Shown in pieces: positions 50,214 through 58,869 of a DNA stretch of 64,000 nt. Both the position numbers and the translations under genes were made by a program. The notes under the pieces were generated by a model. That model was not told where the DNA came from. It searched no databases and was given only the letters and a program-made list of their open reading frames with translations. The stretch is from contig OY970376.1 of assembly GCA_963718755.1 (NCBI GenBank), positions 806,001 to 870,000 on the forward strand. The letters run 5' to 3'. Source of the DNA: VRUE01 sp963718755 (GTDB lineage Bacteria > Actinomycetota > Thermoleophilia > Solirubrobacterales > 70-9). Each line of letters starts with the position of its first letter. Position 1 is the first letter of the stretch.

Positions 50214-50627
50214 TCAGTCGTCCGCCGCCGGCCGCCGCCGTGCGCGCTTGCGCTCGCCGGCCCGGCGCTTGCCTTCGAGCCGGCGCTGCCGGGCCGCACG
50301 GCTGGGCTTGGTCACGCGCCGCCGCCGCGGCACGACCAGTCCCGCCGCGATCTTCGCCGCCAGCCGCTCCAGCGCCAGCTCGCGGTTCCGCGCCTGGCCC
50401 CGCGCGTCCTGGGCGACCGCGGTCACCAGCGGTCCCCATTTCGCCATCAGCAAGCGCCGCTGCGAGTCGTCAAGCGCACTCGAGGGCTCCACCTCGAAGA
50501 CGGCTTCCACGCGCGAGTCGGTGACGTTTGCGTGCTGCCCGCCCGGCCCCGAGGACCGGCTGGCACGCAGCTCGATCTCCGCCAGCGGGATCGCCAGGCG
50601 CTCGTCGATTCTCAGCTCGTCAGCCAC
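50214..50627 (-). CDS. arfB: alternative ribosome-rescue factor ArfB
   Basis: ArfB hydrolyses peptidyl-tRNA on stalled ribosomes. The 137 residues from GTG 50627 carry the release-factor domain with GGQ (residues 29-31, RSSGPGGQHANVTDSRVEA) and the Arg/Lys-rich C-terminal tail (VTKPSRAARQRRLEGKRRAG) that enters the empty mRNA channel. Size and tail separate it from full release factors. It is the downstream neighbour of phhB. Confidence 0.93.
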   Translation of the reverse strand: MADELRIDERLAIPLAEIELRASRSSGPGGQHANVTDSRVEAVFEVEPSSALDDSQRRLLMAKWGPLVTAVAQDARGQARNRELALERLAAKIAAGLVVPRRRRVTKPSRAARQRRLEGKRRAGERKRARRRPAADD

Positions 50628-50650
50628 CGGGCCACCGTAGCGACAGCCGC

Positions 50651-50929
50651 TCAGGCCAGAGCGTCGATCTTGGTGGCCAGCTCGAAGTCGGCGGCGGTGA
50701 CGCCGCCATCGGAGTGGGTCGAGAGCGAGACCGTGACCGTGTCCCAGGAGATCTCCAGGTCGGGATGGTGGTTCATCGCCTCCGCCGGCTCGACCAGGCT
50801 CTGGACGAAGTTGACCGAGCCGACAAAATCGCTTCGCTTGAACTGCTTGCGGATCGCCGAGCCGCTCCGCTCCCAGCCGGGATGCTCCGCTAGCCTCGCC
50901 TCGATCTCGGAATCGTTTAATGGCGCCAT
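50651..50929 (-). CDS. phhB: pterin-4a-carbinolamine dehydratase
   Basis: The 92-residue enzyme dehydrates 4a-hydroxytetrahydrobiopterin formed by aromatic amino acid hydroxylases. The active-site motif NHHPD (53-57) with the flanking EAM and L-E, and the ending STHSDGGVTAADFELATKID, are those of the family. No hydroxylase gene is in the window. The stop lies 24 bases before the arfB GTG, so cotranscription is likely. Confidence 0.94.
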   Translation of the reverse strand: MAPLNDSEIEARLAEHPGWERSGSAIRKQFKRSDFVGSVNFVQSLVEPAEAMNHHPDLEISWDTVTVSLSTHSDGGVTAADFELATKIDALA

Positions 50930-50966
50930 CTGACCCTATGCTGCCACAAAGCGGAGTGCTCAAACT

Positions 50967-51758
50967 ATGAGTGACGCCCAGCCCACCCTCTGGCAGATCG
51001 ACGTTTCCCACTACAGCGAGAAGGCACGCTGGGCGCTGGCCTGGAAGGGCGTCGAGCACCGCCGCCACTCGCCGCCCCCCGGCGCCCACATGATCGCCGC
51101 CCTCTGGCTGACCCGCGGCGCGGGGTACACCTTCCCCATCCTCAGCATCGACGGTCAGCGGATCGCCGACTCGACCGCGATCATCGCCGCGCTGGAGGAG
51201 CTGTACCCCGAGCCTCGCCTCTATCCCATCGACGCCACCGAGCGGCGCCAGGCGCTCGCACTCGAGGACTACTTCGATGAGGATCTGGGGCCCGCCGTCC
51301 GCCTCTTCGCCTGGCACGAGTTCGGCAAGGATCGCGAGAGCTTCGAAGCGCTGATGAAGAGCACCGCGCCGGGAGCGCTGGCCAAGCTCCCCCCGGGGCT
51401 GACCGCCGCCTACGCTCGCGCCTTCACCGCGCTTCGATTCCGCGCCGGCGACGCCGAGAGGGCCGAGCGGGCGCGCGCGAAGGTCCTCACCGCTCTCGAC
51501 CGGCTCGAGGCCGAGCTCGGCGACAGCGAGTACTTGGTCGGCGAGCAATTCAGCGTCGCCGACCTCACCGCCGCCTCGCTCTTCTACCCGCTGGCCCAGC
51601 CCGAGGAGGGTCCGATGCCGACCGACCAGGACGGCGCCAAGGGCTTCGAGGCCTTCCGCCGGCCGCTGCTCGAGCGTCGCGGGATCAAATGGGTCAAAGA
51701 GATGTTCCGCCGCCATCGCAAACCGGCCAAGGCACCGGCCGCAGCGGCGACGCGCTAA
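50967..51758 (+). CDS. glutathione S-transferase-like protein
   Basis: The 263-residue product has an N-terminal thioredoxin-like domain (LWQIDVSHYSEKARWALAWKGVEH, FPILSIDGQRIADSTAIIAALEE) and an all-helical C-terminal domain (YLVGEQFSVADLTAASLFYPLA). The catalytic position has Ser/Tyr (SHYSEKARW) rather than Cys. Actinobacteria usually lack glutathione, so the physiological thiol or substrate is uncertain. It converges with the MlaE-type permease genes. Confidence 0.88.
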   Translation: MSDAQPTLWQIDVSHYSEKARWALAWKGVEHRRHSPPPGAHMIAALWLTRGAGYTFPILSIDGQRIADSTAIIAALEELYPEPRLYPIDATERRQALALEDYFDEDLGPAVRLFAWHEFGKDRESFEALMKSTAPGALAKLPPGLTAAYARAFTALRFRAGDAERAERARAKVLTALDRLEAELGDSEYLVGEQFSVADLTAASLFYPLAQPEEGPMPTDQDGAKGFEAFRRPLLERRGIKWVKEMFRRHRKPAKAPAAAATR

Positions 51759-51762
51759 ACGC

Positions 51763-52560
51763 TCAGCCGCCGATCGGTGCCCGCGGGTTGGACCCGTAGA
51801 AGATCAGCGTGCCGAGCATGCCGATGATGTGGACCATGATGATGTTGACGACCATCGATTTGGCGGTTGCCGTCCCCACCCCCACCGGCCCGCCCGACGC
51901 GGTGTAGCCGTAGTAGCAACCGACGAGCACGATGATCGTCGCCATCACCATGCCCTTGGCCAGGCTGAAGAGCACGTCGATGTAGTCCTGGTAGGTCCAG
52001 AAGATCAGCAGGTAGCCGCCCGAGGAGACGTCGCCGACCTGCTCGACCACCGCTATATAGCTGGAGAAGTAGGCCACTCCCACTCCAACCAGGAAGAGGA
52101 AGGGAAGGGCGATCCAGGCGCCGAGCAGGCGCGTGGCGGCGAGGAAGGTGACCGGCGGGATGCCCATCACCTCGAGCGCGTCGATCTCGTCGGAGATCCG
52201 CATCGCTCCCAGCTCGGCGACGATCCCCGTGCCGACCTTGGCCGAGAGGATGTAGCCGAACGCGTATGGGATCCCCTCGCGCAGGTCGCAGTAGGCGGAG
52301 AAGATGCCGGCGTTGGACGGGGCGCCGATCGAGCGGCTGAAGTAGGCGCCGATCACCCCGCAGTTGAGGCCGAGGATGAAGACGAAGGCCCAGATGATCA
52401 GCGCCGAGCCGAGGACCAGGATCCCCGCCTGGCGCAGACTCTCGCCGAAGAACTGGAAGACGCGGCCCGAGTAGACGAGGCCGGCAACCCGGGAGCCGAA
52501 GCGGGCGATGTCGCCAAAGGCGTCGATCCAGCCCCGGGGAACGTCGAGCCAGCCGGTCAA
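51763..52560 (-). CDS. MlaE/YrbE-family ABC transporter permease (second of a pair)
   Basis: The 265-residue permease has five to six helices and family motifs (KVGTGIVAELGAMRISDEIDALEVMGIPP, YGYTASGGPVGVGTATAKSMV). It pairs with the upstream permease as YrbE1B does with YrbE1A in Mce lipid importers. The start is a TTG (52560), 14 bases after the previous stop. The open frame extends to 52650 without conserved sequence. No Mce substrate-binding protein or ATPase gene follows; the next gene is convergent. Confidence 0.9.
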   Translation of the reverse strand: MTGWLDVPRGWIDAFGDIARFGSRVAGLVYSGRVFQFFGESLRQAGILVLGSALIIWAFVFILGLNCGVIGAYFSRSIGAPSNAGIFSAYCDLREGIPYAFGYILSAKVGTGIVAELGAMRISDEIDALEVMGIPPVTFLAATRLLGAWIALPFLFLVGVGVAYFSSYIAVVEQVGDVSSGGYLLIFWTYQDYIDVLFSLAKGMVMATIIVLVGCYYGYTASGGPVGVGTATAKSMVVNIIMVHIIGMLGTLIFYGSNPRAPIGG

Positions 52561-52573
52561 CGGACGCTCGCCT

Positions 52574-53380
52574 TCACCGGATCGACTGCAGTTCGGGATT
52601 GGAGGCGAGCAGGTAGGCGGTGAACATGTAGAGGAAGAAGAAGACGGCAAGGAAGGCGATCACCACCGCCTGGTTGACCGCTCGCCCGACGCCGGCCGGG
52701 CCGCCGGAGGCGGTCATCCCCTTGTAGCAGCAGACGACGGCAATGATGCCGCCAAACAGAGTGCACATCAGCACCGAGCCCCAGAGATCGGCGATCAGGG
52801 CGTTGGTGAAGAGCGTCGCGAAGAAGCCGCCGAGCGGCTCGCCGTAGAGCAGCGAGGCAGCCATGCCGGCGGTGAGGCCGAAGACGATCGCGAAGACGTC
52901 GAGCAGGCCGGTGATGATCATCAGCGCCAGGAAGCGGGGCACCACCAGGTTCTTGATCGGGTCGACGCCGAGCACCTGCAGGGCGTCGAGCTCCTCGCGG
53001 ATCTTGCGGGCACCGAGGTCGGCGGTGATCGCGGTGCCGGCGACGCCGGCGACTACCGCGGCGGTGACGATCGGGCCGATGAAGCGGACCGCGGTGACGA
53101 CGAAGAAACCACCGAGGCGGTCAAGCGTGCCGAAGAGGTCGAGGATGCCGGCCGCTTGGAGCCCCGGTGCGCCGAAGCAGAGGGCGAAGGTCGAGATCGT
53201 CATCGGGAACCAGGAGAGCTTGAGCACGAAGATGAACTGGCCGACCAGCTCCTCGCCGTACGGATAGGGGGGCCTGATCGCGGAGAGCAACGTCTTCGCG
53301 GTGAGGATCATCATCTCCCCGACCTGCTCGAAGAACGACTTGGCGGGCAGGAACGCCCGCGCTACAGCTTGTGCCGCCAC
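52574..53380 (-). CDS. MlaE/YrbE-family ABC transporter permease (first of a pair)
   Basis: This 268-residue membrane protein has the conserved segment GTAITADLGARKIREELDALQVLGVDP, the signature of the MlaE/YrbE EQ-loop that contacts the ATPase, and CCYKGMTASGGPAGVGRAVNQAVV at the end. The GTG at 53380 overlaps the GntR stop by 19 bases. With the second permease it should form the channel of a lipid or sterol importer; the missing subunits must be encoded elsewhere. Confidence 0.92.
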   Translation of the reverse strand: MAAQAVARAFLPAKSFFEQVGEMMILTAKTLLSAIRPPYPYGEELVGQFIFVLKLSWFPMTISTFALCFGAPGLQAAGILDLFGTLDRLGGFFVVTAVRFIGPIVTAAVVAGVAGTAITADLGARKIREELDALQVLGVDPIKNLVVPRFLALMIITGLLDVFAIVFGLTAGMAASLLYGEPLGGFFATLFTNALIADLWGSVLMCTLFGGIIAVVCCYKGMTASGGPAGVGRAVNQAVVIAFLAVFFFLYMFTAYLLASNPELQSIR

Positions 53381-54093
53381 CAGCTCATCGCCTGCTCGAG
53401 GGGACTGGCGCCCTGCGCCCTTTCGCGCCCAGCCTGCCGCGCCCGCTGCTCGGCCGCCTGCTGCGCCGCGGAGAGCTGGGCGATCAGCGTGTCCCGCGTC
53501 TGCTCCAGCTCCTCAACCCCGGCGACGTGGGCGCTGGCCCGCCGCGGTGCCGTCGGCAGGTCGCGGGGCAGGTCGCGCGGGTAGGCGGCGAGCTCGGCCT
53601 CGAGCCGGGCGATCTGGCGCCGCAGCTCCTTGCGCACCTCGATGACCTCGCTCTCCTCGGCCAGGTCGGGCAGCTCGGCCGGCGGCCTCGGTGGAGGATC
53701 GTCGAGAGCGCCGGGCATGCTGGCGCAGGCGGACGCGACGATCGCCAGCTCGCGCGGACTGAGGCCGGCCTCGCGGGCGCGGCGCAGGGCGTCAGTTGCG
53801 ATCTCCTCCAACTGTGACGCCGCCTCGATTCCCTCGGCGACGAAAGTGCCTTGCCCCTGTCGGCTGACGACGAGGCGCTCCTGCTCAAGGCCGGCGTAGA
53901 CGGCACGCACGGTATTGATGTTCACCCCCGCCCACTCCGAGAGTTGGCGGAAGCTGGGCAGCCGCTCCCCGGACACGAGGCGGCCGGTGGCGATCAACGC
54001 CCGTAGGCGCCAGGTGAGCTGCAGGCCGACCGGGAGCTCGTCGCTGGAATCGATCGAGAACGGGTTCGGTTCACGCGCTGCTGGCTGTGCCAT
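53362..54093 (-). CDS. GntR-family transcriptional regulator
   Basis: The 243-residue product (ATG 54093) has an N-terminal winged helix typical of GntR (LTWRLRALIATGRLVSGERLPSFRQLSEWAGVNINTVRAVYAGLEQERLV). The C-terminal region is helical and coiled-coil-like (EVIEVRKELRRQIARLEAELAAY, ELEQTRDTLIAQLSAAQQAAEQ) rather than a known GntR effector domain. It overlaps the first permease gene and may regulate the transporter. The coiled coil could also make it respond to a protein partner. Confidence 0.88.
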   Translation of the reverse strand: MAQPAAREPNPFSIDSSDELPVGLQLTWRLRALIATGRLVSGERLPSFRQLSEWAGVNINTVRAVYAGLEQERLVVSRQGQGTFVAEGIEAASQLEEIATDALRRAREAGLSPRELAIVASACASMPGALDDPPPRPPAELPDLAEESEVIEVRKELRRQIARLEAELAAYPRDLPRDLPTAPRRASAHVAGVEELEQTRDTLIAQLSAAQQAAEQRARQAGRERAQGASPLEQAMSWWRHKL

Positions 54094-54126
54094 CAAAGGA
54101 CACAGTAGACCTGCCAAGTGTGTTAG

Positions 54127-54588
54127 TCAACTAGTACAGCCAGGATTGGCGGCCGCTCCCCCTTTTCCGCCATCGACGCCCTTACGCAATCCAGAAGCCG
54201 CCGCGGAGAGTTGTCGCGGCGCGACGATCCCGCAGAGACCGCCAGTCCAGCGATTCCCGCTGCGGTAGAGAAACAGGCCGTACCAACGCTCTTCGTCGAC
54301 CGGAAACCCGCAGCTGGCGCCGTCCACCCCGCTGCGCACCGTGACCGTCTCCCCCGCCCGGACTCCCTTGCCGCCCTTGTAGATACGGCGCACCAGGTAG
54401 TGGTATTCGGCGCTATAGGAATTTGCCTGAACGACCCCCACGAGGCGACCGACGATCGCCGCGTCCGCTTCGCGCAGCGCTTCCCGCGGGGTCCGCTCGA
54501 TGCAAGAGCACGCCTGGGCGCCGCTGCTGAAGAGCAGCGCGCCCAGGACGACGATTGCCACTGCAAAAGCAGGGCGCCTCAACCCCAC
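54127..54588 (-). CDS. secreted netrin/TIMP-like domain protein
   Basis: The 153-residue product (GTG 54588; a TTG at 54624 also in frame) has a signal peptide and a mature N-terminus starting ACSCIERTPREALREADAAIVG, the Cys-x-Cys and Ala-Asp pattern of the netrin-like (NTR/TIMP) fold. Further Cys (GASCGFP, GLCGIVA) fit its disulfides. Bacterial members have no established role; some bind proteases or metals. It lies between the GntR regulator and the alcohol dehydrogenase with no overlap. Confidence 0.82.
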   Translation of the reverse strand: MGLRRPAFAVAIVVLGALLFSSGAQACSCIERTPREALREADAAIVGRLVGVVQANSYSAEYHYLVRRIYKGGKGVRAGETVTVRSGVDGASCGFPVDEERWYGLFLYRSGNRWTGGLCGIVAPRQLSAAASGLRKGVDGGKGGAAANPGCTS

Positions 54589-54627
54589 CTGTCCCAATGT
54601 AGAGAGAAACGCCTGATTTCTCAAACG

Positions 54628-55662
54628 TCAAGGCGTTAAGACGATCTTCAGCGCCTCGCGGTTGTCGTAGAGCTCGTAGGCCTCCGCCGCCTGGTCGAGC
54701 TGCATCCGGTGGGTGACGAGCGGCGAGGGGTCGAGCTTGCCGGCCTCGATCAGGCCGAGGACGCGGTCGACATGGGCGATCACGTTGGCGAGCCCCAGCC
54801 GTAGGGTCAGACCCTTGAGCCAGGCGAGCCCCAGGGGAACCTCCCCCTTGCCGGCGTAAGCGCCGATGCCGGACACGGTGCCGGCGCCACGGGCGAGGCT
54901 GACGGCCATTGCCAGCGGCCCCGGATCGCCGACCGCGTCGACCACCACGTCAACGCCGGCCCCGCCGGTCGCGGCGCGCACGGCGCGCTTCGGCTCGTCC
55001 TCGGTGAGGTGGAGTGGCACCGCGCCGAAGCGCTTCGCCATCTCCAGGCGCGCCTCGACCGAGTCGACCGCGAAGACCTGGCTCGCCCCCGCCGCCAGTG
55101 CCGCCTGAACCGCACAGAGCCCGACCGGGCCGAGGCCGAGGACGGCAACCGTGTCGCCGGCCTGCATGCCGGCGTGGGCAACAGCGTGGTAACCGGTGCC
55201 CATCACGTCGCCGGCGAACAGCGCCACCTCGTCCGACATCCCCTCCGGCACCTTGCGCAGGGTCAGGTTGGCGCGCGGGACCAGCAACTGCTCGGCCTGG
55301 GCGCCCTGCAGGTCCCCGAGGTGGGAGCCGTGACCAAAGGTTCGACCCTGCTCGCAGCGGTGATAATCGCTGCGCAGGCAGGCGGCGCAGGTGGCACAGG
55401 CGGTGTGGAAGCAGCCGAGCACGCGGCCGCCGACGGCGACGCGCTCGACGTCGGTGCCGGCCGCAAGCACCGTGCCGACGAACTCGTGGCCGATCGTGAA
55501 GCCGGGCTCGACCGGGACCCGCCCGTGGAAGATGTGCAGATCGGAGCCACAGATCCCGCTCGCCTCAACCCGCACCAGCACATCGTCACCCGCGATGAGC
55601 TCGGGCTCGGGCTTCTCCTCGATCCGCACCTCGCCGGGCGCCTGGAAGGTAACCGCACGCAT
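54628..55662 (-). CDS. zinc-dependent alcohol dehydrogenase (MDR family)
   Basis: The 344-residue cytosolic enzyme oxidises alcohols or polyols with NAD(P). Catalytic zinc ligands are Cys38 (ASGICGSDLHIF) and His59-Glu60 (GHEF); structural zinc Cys are C89, C92, C95 and C103. The Rossmann motif VLGLGPVGLCAVQAALAAGA binds the cofactor. The start at 55662 matches the conserved MRAVTFQAPGEV. The segment GRVPVEPGFTIGHE resembles glutathione-independent formaldehyde or sorbitol/threonine dehydrogenases; the substrate cannot be set. Confidence 0.92.
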   Translation of the reverse strand: MRAVTFQAPGEVRIEEKPEPELIAGDDVLVRVEASGICGSDLHIFHGRVPVEPGFTIGHEFVGTVLAAGTDVERVAVGGRVLGCFHTACATCAACLRSDYHRCEQGRTFGHGSHLGDLQGAQAEQLLVPRANLTLRKVPEGMSDEVALFAGDVMGTGYHAVAHAGMQAGDTVAVLGLGPVGLCAVQAALAAGASQVFAVDSVEARLEMAKRFGAVPLHLTEDEPKRAVRAATGGAGVDVVVDAVGDPGPLAMAVSLARGAGTVSGIGAYAGKGEVPLGLAWLKGLTLRLGLANVIAHVDRVLGLIEAGKLDPSPLVTHRMQLDQAAEAYELYDNREALKIVLTP

Positions 55663-55692
55663 GGGCGGCAACCGTATCGCCCTGGCCGTCGC

Positions 55693-57099
55693 TCAGCCGG
55701 CGCTGACGCTGGAGACCTGGAAACGCCCAGAGTCGGCGCCCGGGCTGGCGGTCTCGGCGATCCGCGCTTCCAGCGACAGCTCGCGCTCGAAGTCGGCCTC
55801 CTCGCCGTGGCGGAAGGAGACGTCCTCGCCCTCGAGCAGCTCGATGAAGACCTCGACGAAGCGGGCGTCGAGCTGTTTGCCGGCGACGCGCCGCAGCTCC
55901 TGGATCGCCTCGTAGCTCGAGGTCGGGGTGCGGTAGGAGTCGCGCGCGGTCATCACGTCATAGGTGTCGGCGACCGAGATGATCCGCGCCAGCTCGGGGA
56001 TGTCGTCGCCTTCGAGTCCGCGCGGATAGCCTTTGCCGTCGATCCGCTCGTGGTGGGCGAGGATGATGTCGGCCACCGGGCCGTAACCGTCGAGCGAGGA
56101 GACGACGCGGGCACCCTGCTGCGGGTGCCGTCGAATCAACATCCAGTCTTCGTCGGTCAGCGGCACGTTCGCCTTCAGGATCCTGTCGGGGAGAATGAAC
56201 TTGCCGATGTCGTGCAGCAGCGCGGCGATGTGGACCAGCTCCTCCTCGCGTTTGGAGAAACCCGCCCGCTGGGCGATCGCCCGCGAGTAGCGGGCGACGG
56301 CGGCGCTGTGGCGAGCCGTCATCTGGTCCCGCAGGTCGAGCGTGCGCAGCAGCGCGCTCAACATCCCGACCTGAAAGGTGGCCAGCTGGTTGGTCCGCAC
56401 CTCGAGCTCGCGGGCGCGTTCCTGAGACTTGATCAGGGCCCCGAGCAGGTACTGGAAGGTGACAAGGACGATGCCGAAGAACGCGACCCCGGCGAGACCG
56501 ATCTGGGTGTAGATGAAGGCGACGCCGATAGCCATCAGCGCCGCCGCGAGCTCCGAGGGGAGCAGCGGGATCATCACCGTGCGGATCTTGGGGATGAAGG
56601 GGGTCCGGTCGACGTAGCTGGTGTAGGCGCCGATCATCACGAAATTCATCAGGATCCCGCAGCTGAAGGCGCCGAAGACGAAGACGTAGAAGGCGAGATC
56701 GGCCGTCGTGGTCTGGGTCGCGTCGAGCAGCTCCTGGAAGCCGACCCCGACCACCAGCGGGAAAGTCATGAAGGTGACCGCGTTGACGAGCAGGTCGTTG
56801 AAGCCTTCGCGAAAGCGGATCCACCCGATTAGGATCGAGATGATCCCGATCAACGCCGCCGGCGTCCCGCCCAGGAAGACGATGGCGGTGACGAGCGCGA
56901 GGAAGTTGGCGGAGATCTTGAGGCGCGATTCGGTTTCGATCGACATCAGGTCGCTGAAAGCCGAGAACGCCAGCAGCGTCGCGAAGAGCTCCCAATCCCA
57001 ATTGGCTTTCGGCGCCTCCCAGACGGCCGCAGCGACAATCCCGGCGAAGGCAATCGCCAGGATCCCGGTGCTCAACCTGGTGGGTCGCTCTTTCTGCAT
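55693..57099 (-). CDS. membrane HD-GYP domain phosphodiesterase
   Basis: The 468-residue protein has eight or so N-terminal helices (MASE-like sensor, residues 1-220), a coiled signalling helix, then an HD-GYP domain. LLHDIGKF carries the HD pair, HHERIDGKGYPRGLEG carries the second metal ligands and the GYP motif, and DTYDVMTARDSYR is the usual third segment. It should hydrolyse cyclic-di-GMP or a related dinucleotide. No GGDEF partner lies beside it. It starts with a long 5' gap to the next gene. Confidence 0.93.
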   Translation of the reverse strand: MQKERPTRLSTGILAIAFAGIVAAAVWEAPKANWDWELFATLLAFSAFSDLMSIETESRLKISANFLALVTAIVFLGGTPAALIGIISILIGWIRFREGFNDLLVNAVTFMTFPLVVGVGFQELLDATQTTTADLAFYVFVFGAFSCGILMNFVMIGAYTSYVDRTPFIPKIRTVMIPLLPSELAAALMAIGVAFIYTQIGLAGVAFFGIVLVTFQYLLGALIKSQERARELEVRTNQLATFQVGMLSALLRTLDLRDQMTARHSAAVARYSRAIAQRAGFSKREEELVHIAALLHDIGKFILPDRILKANVPLTDEDWMLIRRHPQQGARVVSSLDGYGPVADIILAHHERIDGKGYPRGLEGDDIPELARIISVADTYDVMTARDSYRTPTSSYEAIQELRRVAGKQLDARFVEVFIELLEGEDVSFRHGEEADFERELSLEARIAETASPGADSGRFQVSSVSAG

Positions 57100-57324
57100 G
57101 GATCGCGCCTGGGTCTACCATCGTGTACCGGCTCGGCCTCCATGAGGTTTCGCACGCGAGGAGCGATTCCTGCGACTGGTAGCCAAAGCCCGCGACGACC
57201 GCAACCTGCGATATCAAGTTAGACGTTTGGCATGCGGCGGGCAAGCGACATGGATCACCTGGCCAATACCTTGCAATTCCCGCAAATTGCGGCAGGTCGG
57301 CGTCTTGCTAAGCCGAAAAAGGCA

Positions 57325-57348
57325 AAGGGCGCCTACTGGCGCCCTTTA
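57325..57348 (-). terminator. strong intrinsic terminator on the minus strand in a non-coding gap
   Basis: On the minus strand, a perfect 10-bp stem (AAAGGGCGCC-AGTA-GGCGCCCTTT) is followed by GCC then TTTTT. No annotated minus-strand gene precedes it: the gene to its right (57567) reads the other way. An unannotated minus-strand transcript between about 57350 and 57560 would explain it. The remainder of the 470-base gap (57100-57566) shows no convincing gene. Confidence 0.7.
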
Positions 57349-57512
57349 CAAAACTGGTGCAGCACCGCTGTGGTGCCGCTCGCTGAAGTTCTTACCTTTT
57401 GAAGACCATGTCCAAATCCCTTCGTCGAAGCCCGGATAGCTCGCCCCCGCACAAGTTGCCGCGAGGAATCTCTTGATCTGCTGGCAACTTTGTAGCACAA
57501 CCTGCGGAAAAC

Positions 57513-57540
57513 TTGTGCATCTGCACGGAAAGTTGTGCAT
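57513..57540 (+). promoter_or_regulatory. paired TTGTGCAT repeats before the MFS gene
   Basis: ACTTGTGCAT (57511-57520) and AGTTGTGCAT (57531-57540) are direct repeats spaced by 20 bases, two helical turns, and lie 27 bases before the MFS start. They are a possible operator; the regulator is unknown. Confidence 0.35.
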
Positions 57541-57566
57541 AAACGTTGTAGGACATGTAGTGAGAA

Positions 57567-58868
57567 ATGGGTAATCCACGCCTCAGAGACCCATTGCGAC
57601 GCCGCCCCTTCCGGCGTCTCGCGATCTCCTACGCGGTCAACGAGATGGGCGACTGGCTCGGAATCGTTGCCCTCTCGGTGCTCGTCTTCGAACTCACCGA
57701 CAGCGCCCTGGCGACCACCGTGCTCTTCCTGGGAACCGGCTTTCTGCCGGCGCTGCTGACCCCGTTCTTCGTCGCCCGCCTGGAGCGGCCGCCGCCGCGC
57801 TTCGCGCTGCCGGCGATCTACGCCGTCGAGGCAGCGGCCTTCGGCGCCCTGGCATTACTTGCCGGAAACTTCTCCCTGCCGGCGATAGTCGCCGTCTCTG
57901 CCCTCGACGGGGCCCTCGCCCTGACCGGGAAGACCCTGACCCGGGCAACGACCGCGGCGATGCTCGAGCCGCACGGCGAGCTACGAGCCGGCAACGCCGT
58001 CCTCAACGTCGCCTTCACCGGCGGCGCCGCGGTCGGTCCGGCGCTGGCCGGCGTCGTCGTCGCGGCCTTCGGCGTCCAATCGGCGCTGCTGTTCAACGCG
58101 GTGTCCTTCTACCTGATCGCCTGCATCGTGCTCACGGCGAGGCCGTTGCCCCACGCGGAGCCGGAGGAGGGAACCCTGCGCGAGCAGGTGCGCGCCGGCC
58201 TCGGCTACATCCGCCGCAAGCCGACGCTGCGGAGACTGATCGTCGCGGAGTCCGGCGCATTGATCTTCTTCTCGGCCGTCGTGCCCGTCGTGGTCATCTA
58301 CGCCAAGGAGTCGCTGGGGGTGGGCGACATCGGCTACGGGCTGCTGTTCGGAGGCTGGGGCGTCGGCATGATCCTGGGCAGCGTCGTCTTCGCCACGATG
58401 CGGCGCGCCCCACTGCCCCACCTCCTCTTCTTCAGCACCTTGGCGATCGGCGCCGGCTACCTCGGGCAGGCAGCCGCACAGACTCTCGCGGTCGCCTGTG
58501 CGGCCGCGGTCGTCGGCGGCGCCGGCAACGGCATCCAGTGGGTGGCGATGGTCAGCGCCGTGCAGGAGCTGACCTCACCCGGGATGCAGGCACGCGTGCT
58601 CGGCACGCTCGAATCGTGCGCCTCGGCGACCCCCGGTGTCGGCTTTCTGCTCGGCGGGCTGATCGCATCCCAGTGGACCCCGCGAGCCGCCTACGCGGTT
58701 GCAGGGGTGGGTGTGTTGATCATCGCCGTGGTCTCGGCTCTGGTCCTAGGCAGGAATTGGCCTCTGGAACAGGGAAAAGAACGTCCAGGGACCGTTGACG
58801 CCGCCGACGAGATTATGGTGGAGTTAATTCCCGCAGAGGCCCTGCCCAGTCTAAATCGGAGGTCGTGA
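57567..58868 (+). CDS. MFS transporter (drug/antibiotic efflux type)
   Basis: The 433-residue membrane protein has 12 predicted helices; the pattern FRRLAISYAVNEMGDWLGIVALSVLVFELTDSALATT with a central ARLERPPPRFAL loop fits MFS-3-type exporters. The central cytoplasmic loop (LRRLIVAESG after about residue 220) is as in the family. It probably pumps a drug or small metabolite outward; the substrate is unknown. It ends one base before the peptide-binding protein gene GTG, so both are likely on one transcript. Confidence 0.9.
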   Translation: MGNPRLRDPLRRRPFRRLAISYAVNEMGDWLGIVALSVLVFELTDSALATTVLFLGTGFLPALLTPFFVARLERPPPRFALPAIYAVEAAAFGALALLAGNFSLPAIVAVSALDGALALTGKTLTRATTAAMLEPHGELRAGNAVLNVAFTGGAAVGPALAGVVVAAFGVQSALLFNAVSFYLIACIVLTARPLPHAEPEEGTLREQVRAGLGYIRRKPTLRRLIVAESGALIFFSAVVPVVVIYAKESLGVGDIGYGLLFGGWGVGMILGSVVFATMRRAPLPHLLFFSTLAIGAGYLGQAAAQTLAVACAAAVVGGAGNGIQWVAMVSAVQELTSPGMQARVLGTLESCASATPGVGFLLGGLIASQWTPRAAYAVAGVGVLIIAVVSALVLGRNWPLEQGKERPGTVDAADEIMVELIPAEALPSLNRRS

Positions 58869-58869
58869 C

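Noticed and set aside
57346..57579. 77-codon minus-strand open frame as a protein gene
   Set aside because: Its Cys/Phe/Ser-rich composition differs from every real gene here, it overlaps the MFS start, and no ribosome site precedes it. The terminator is better explained by a non-coding transcript.
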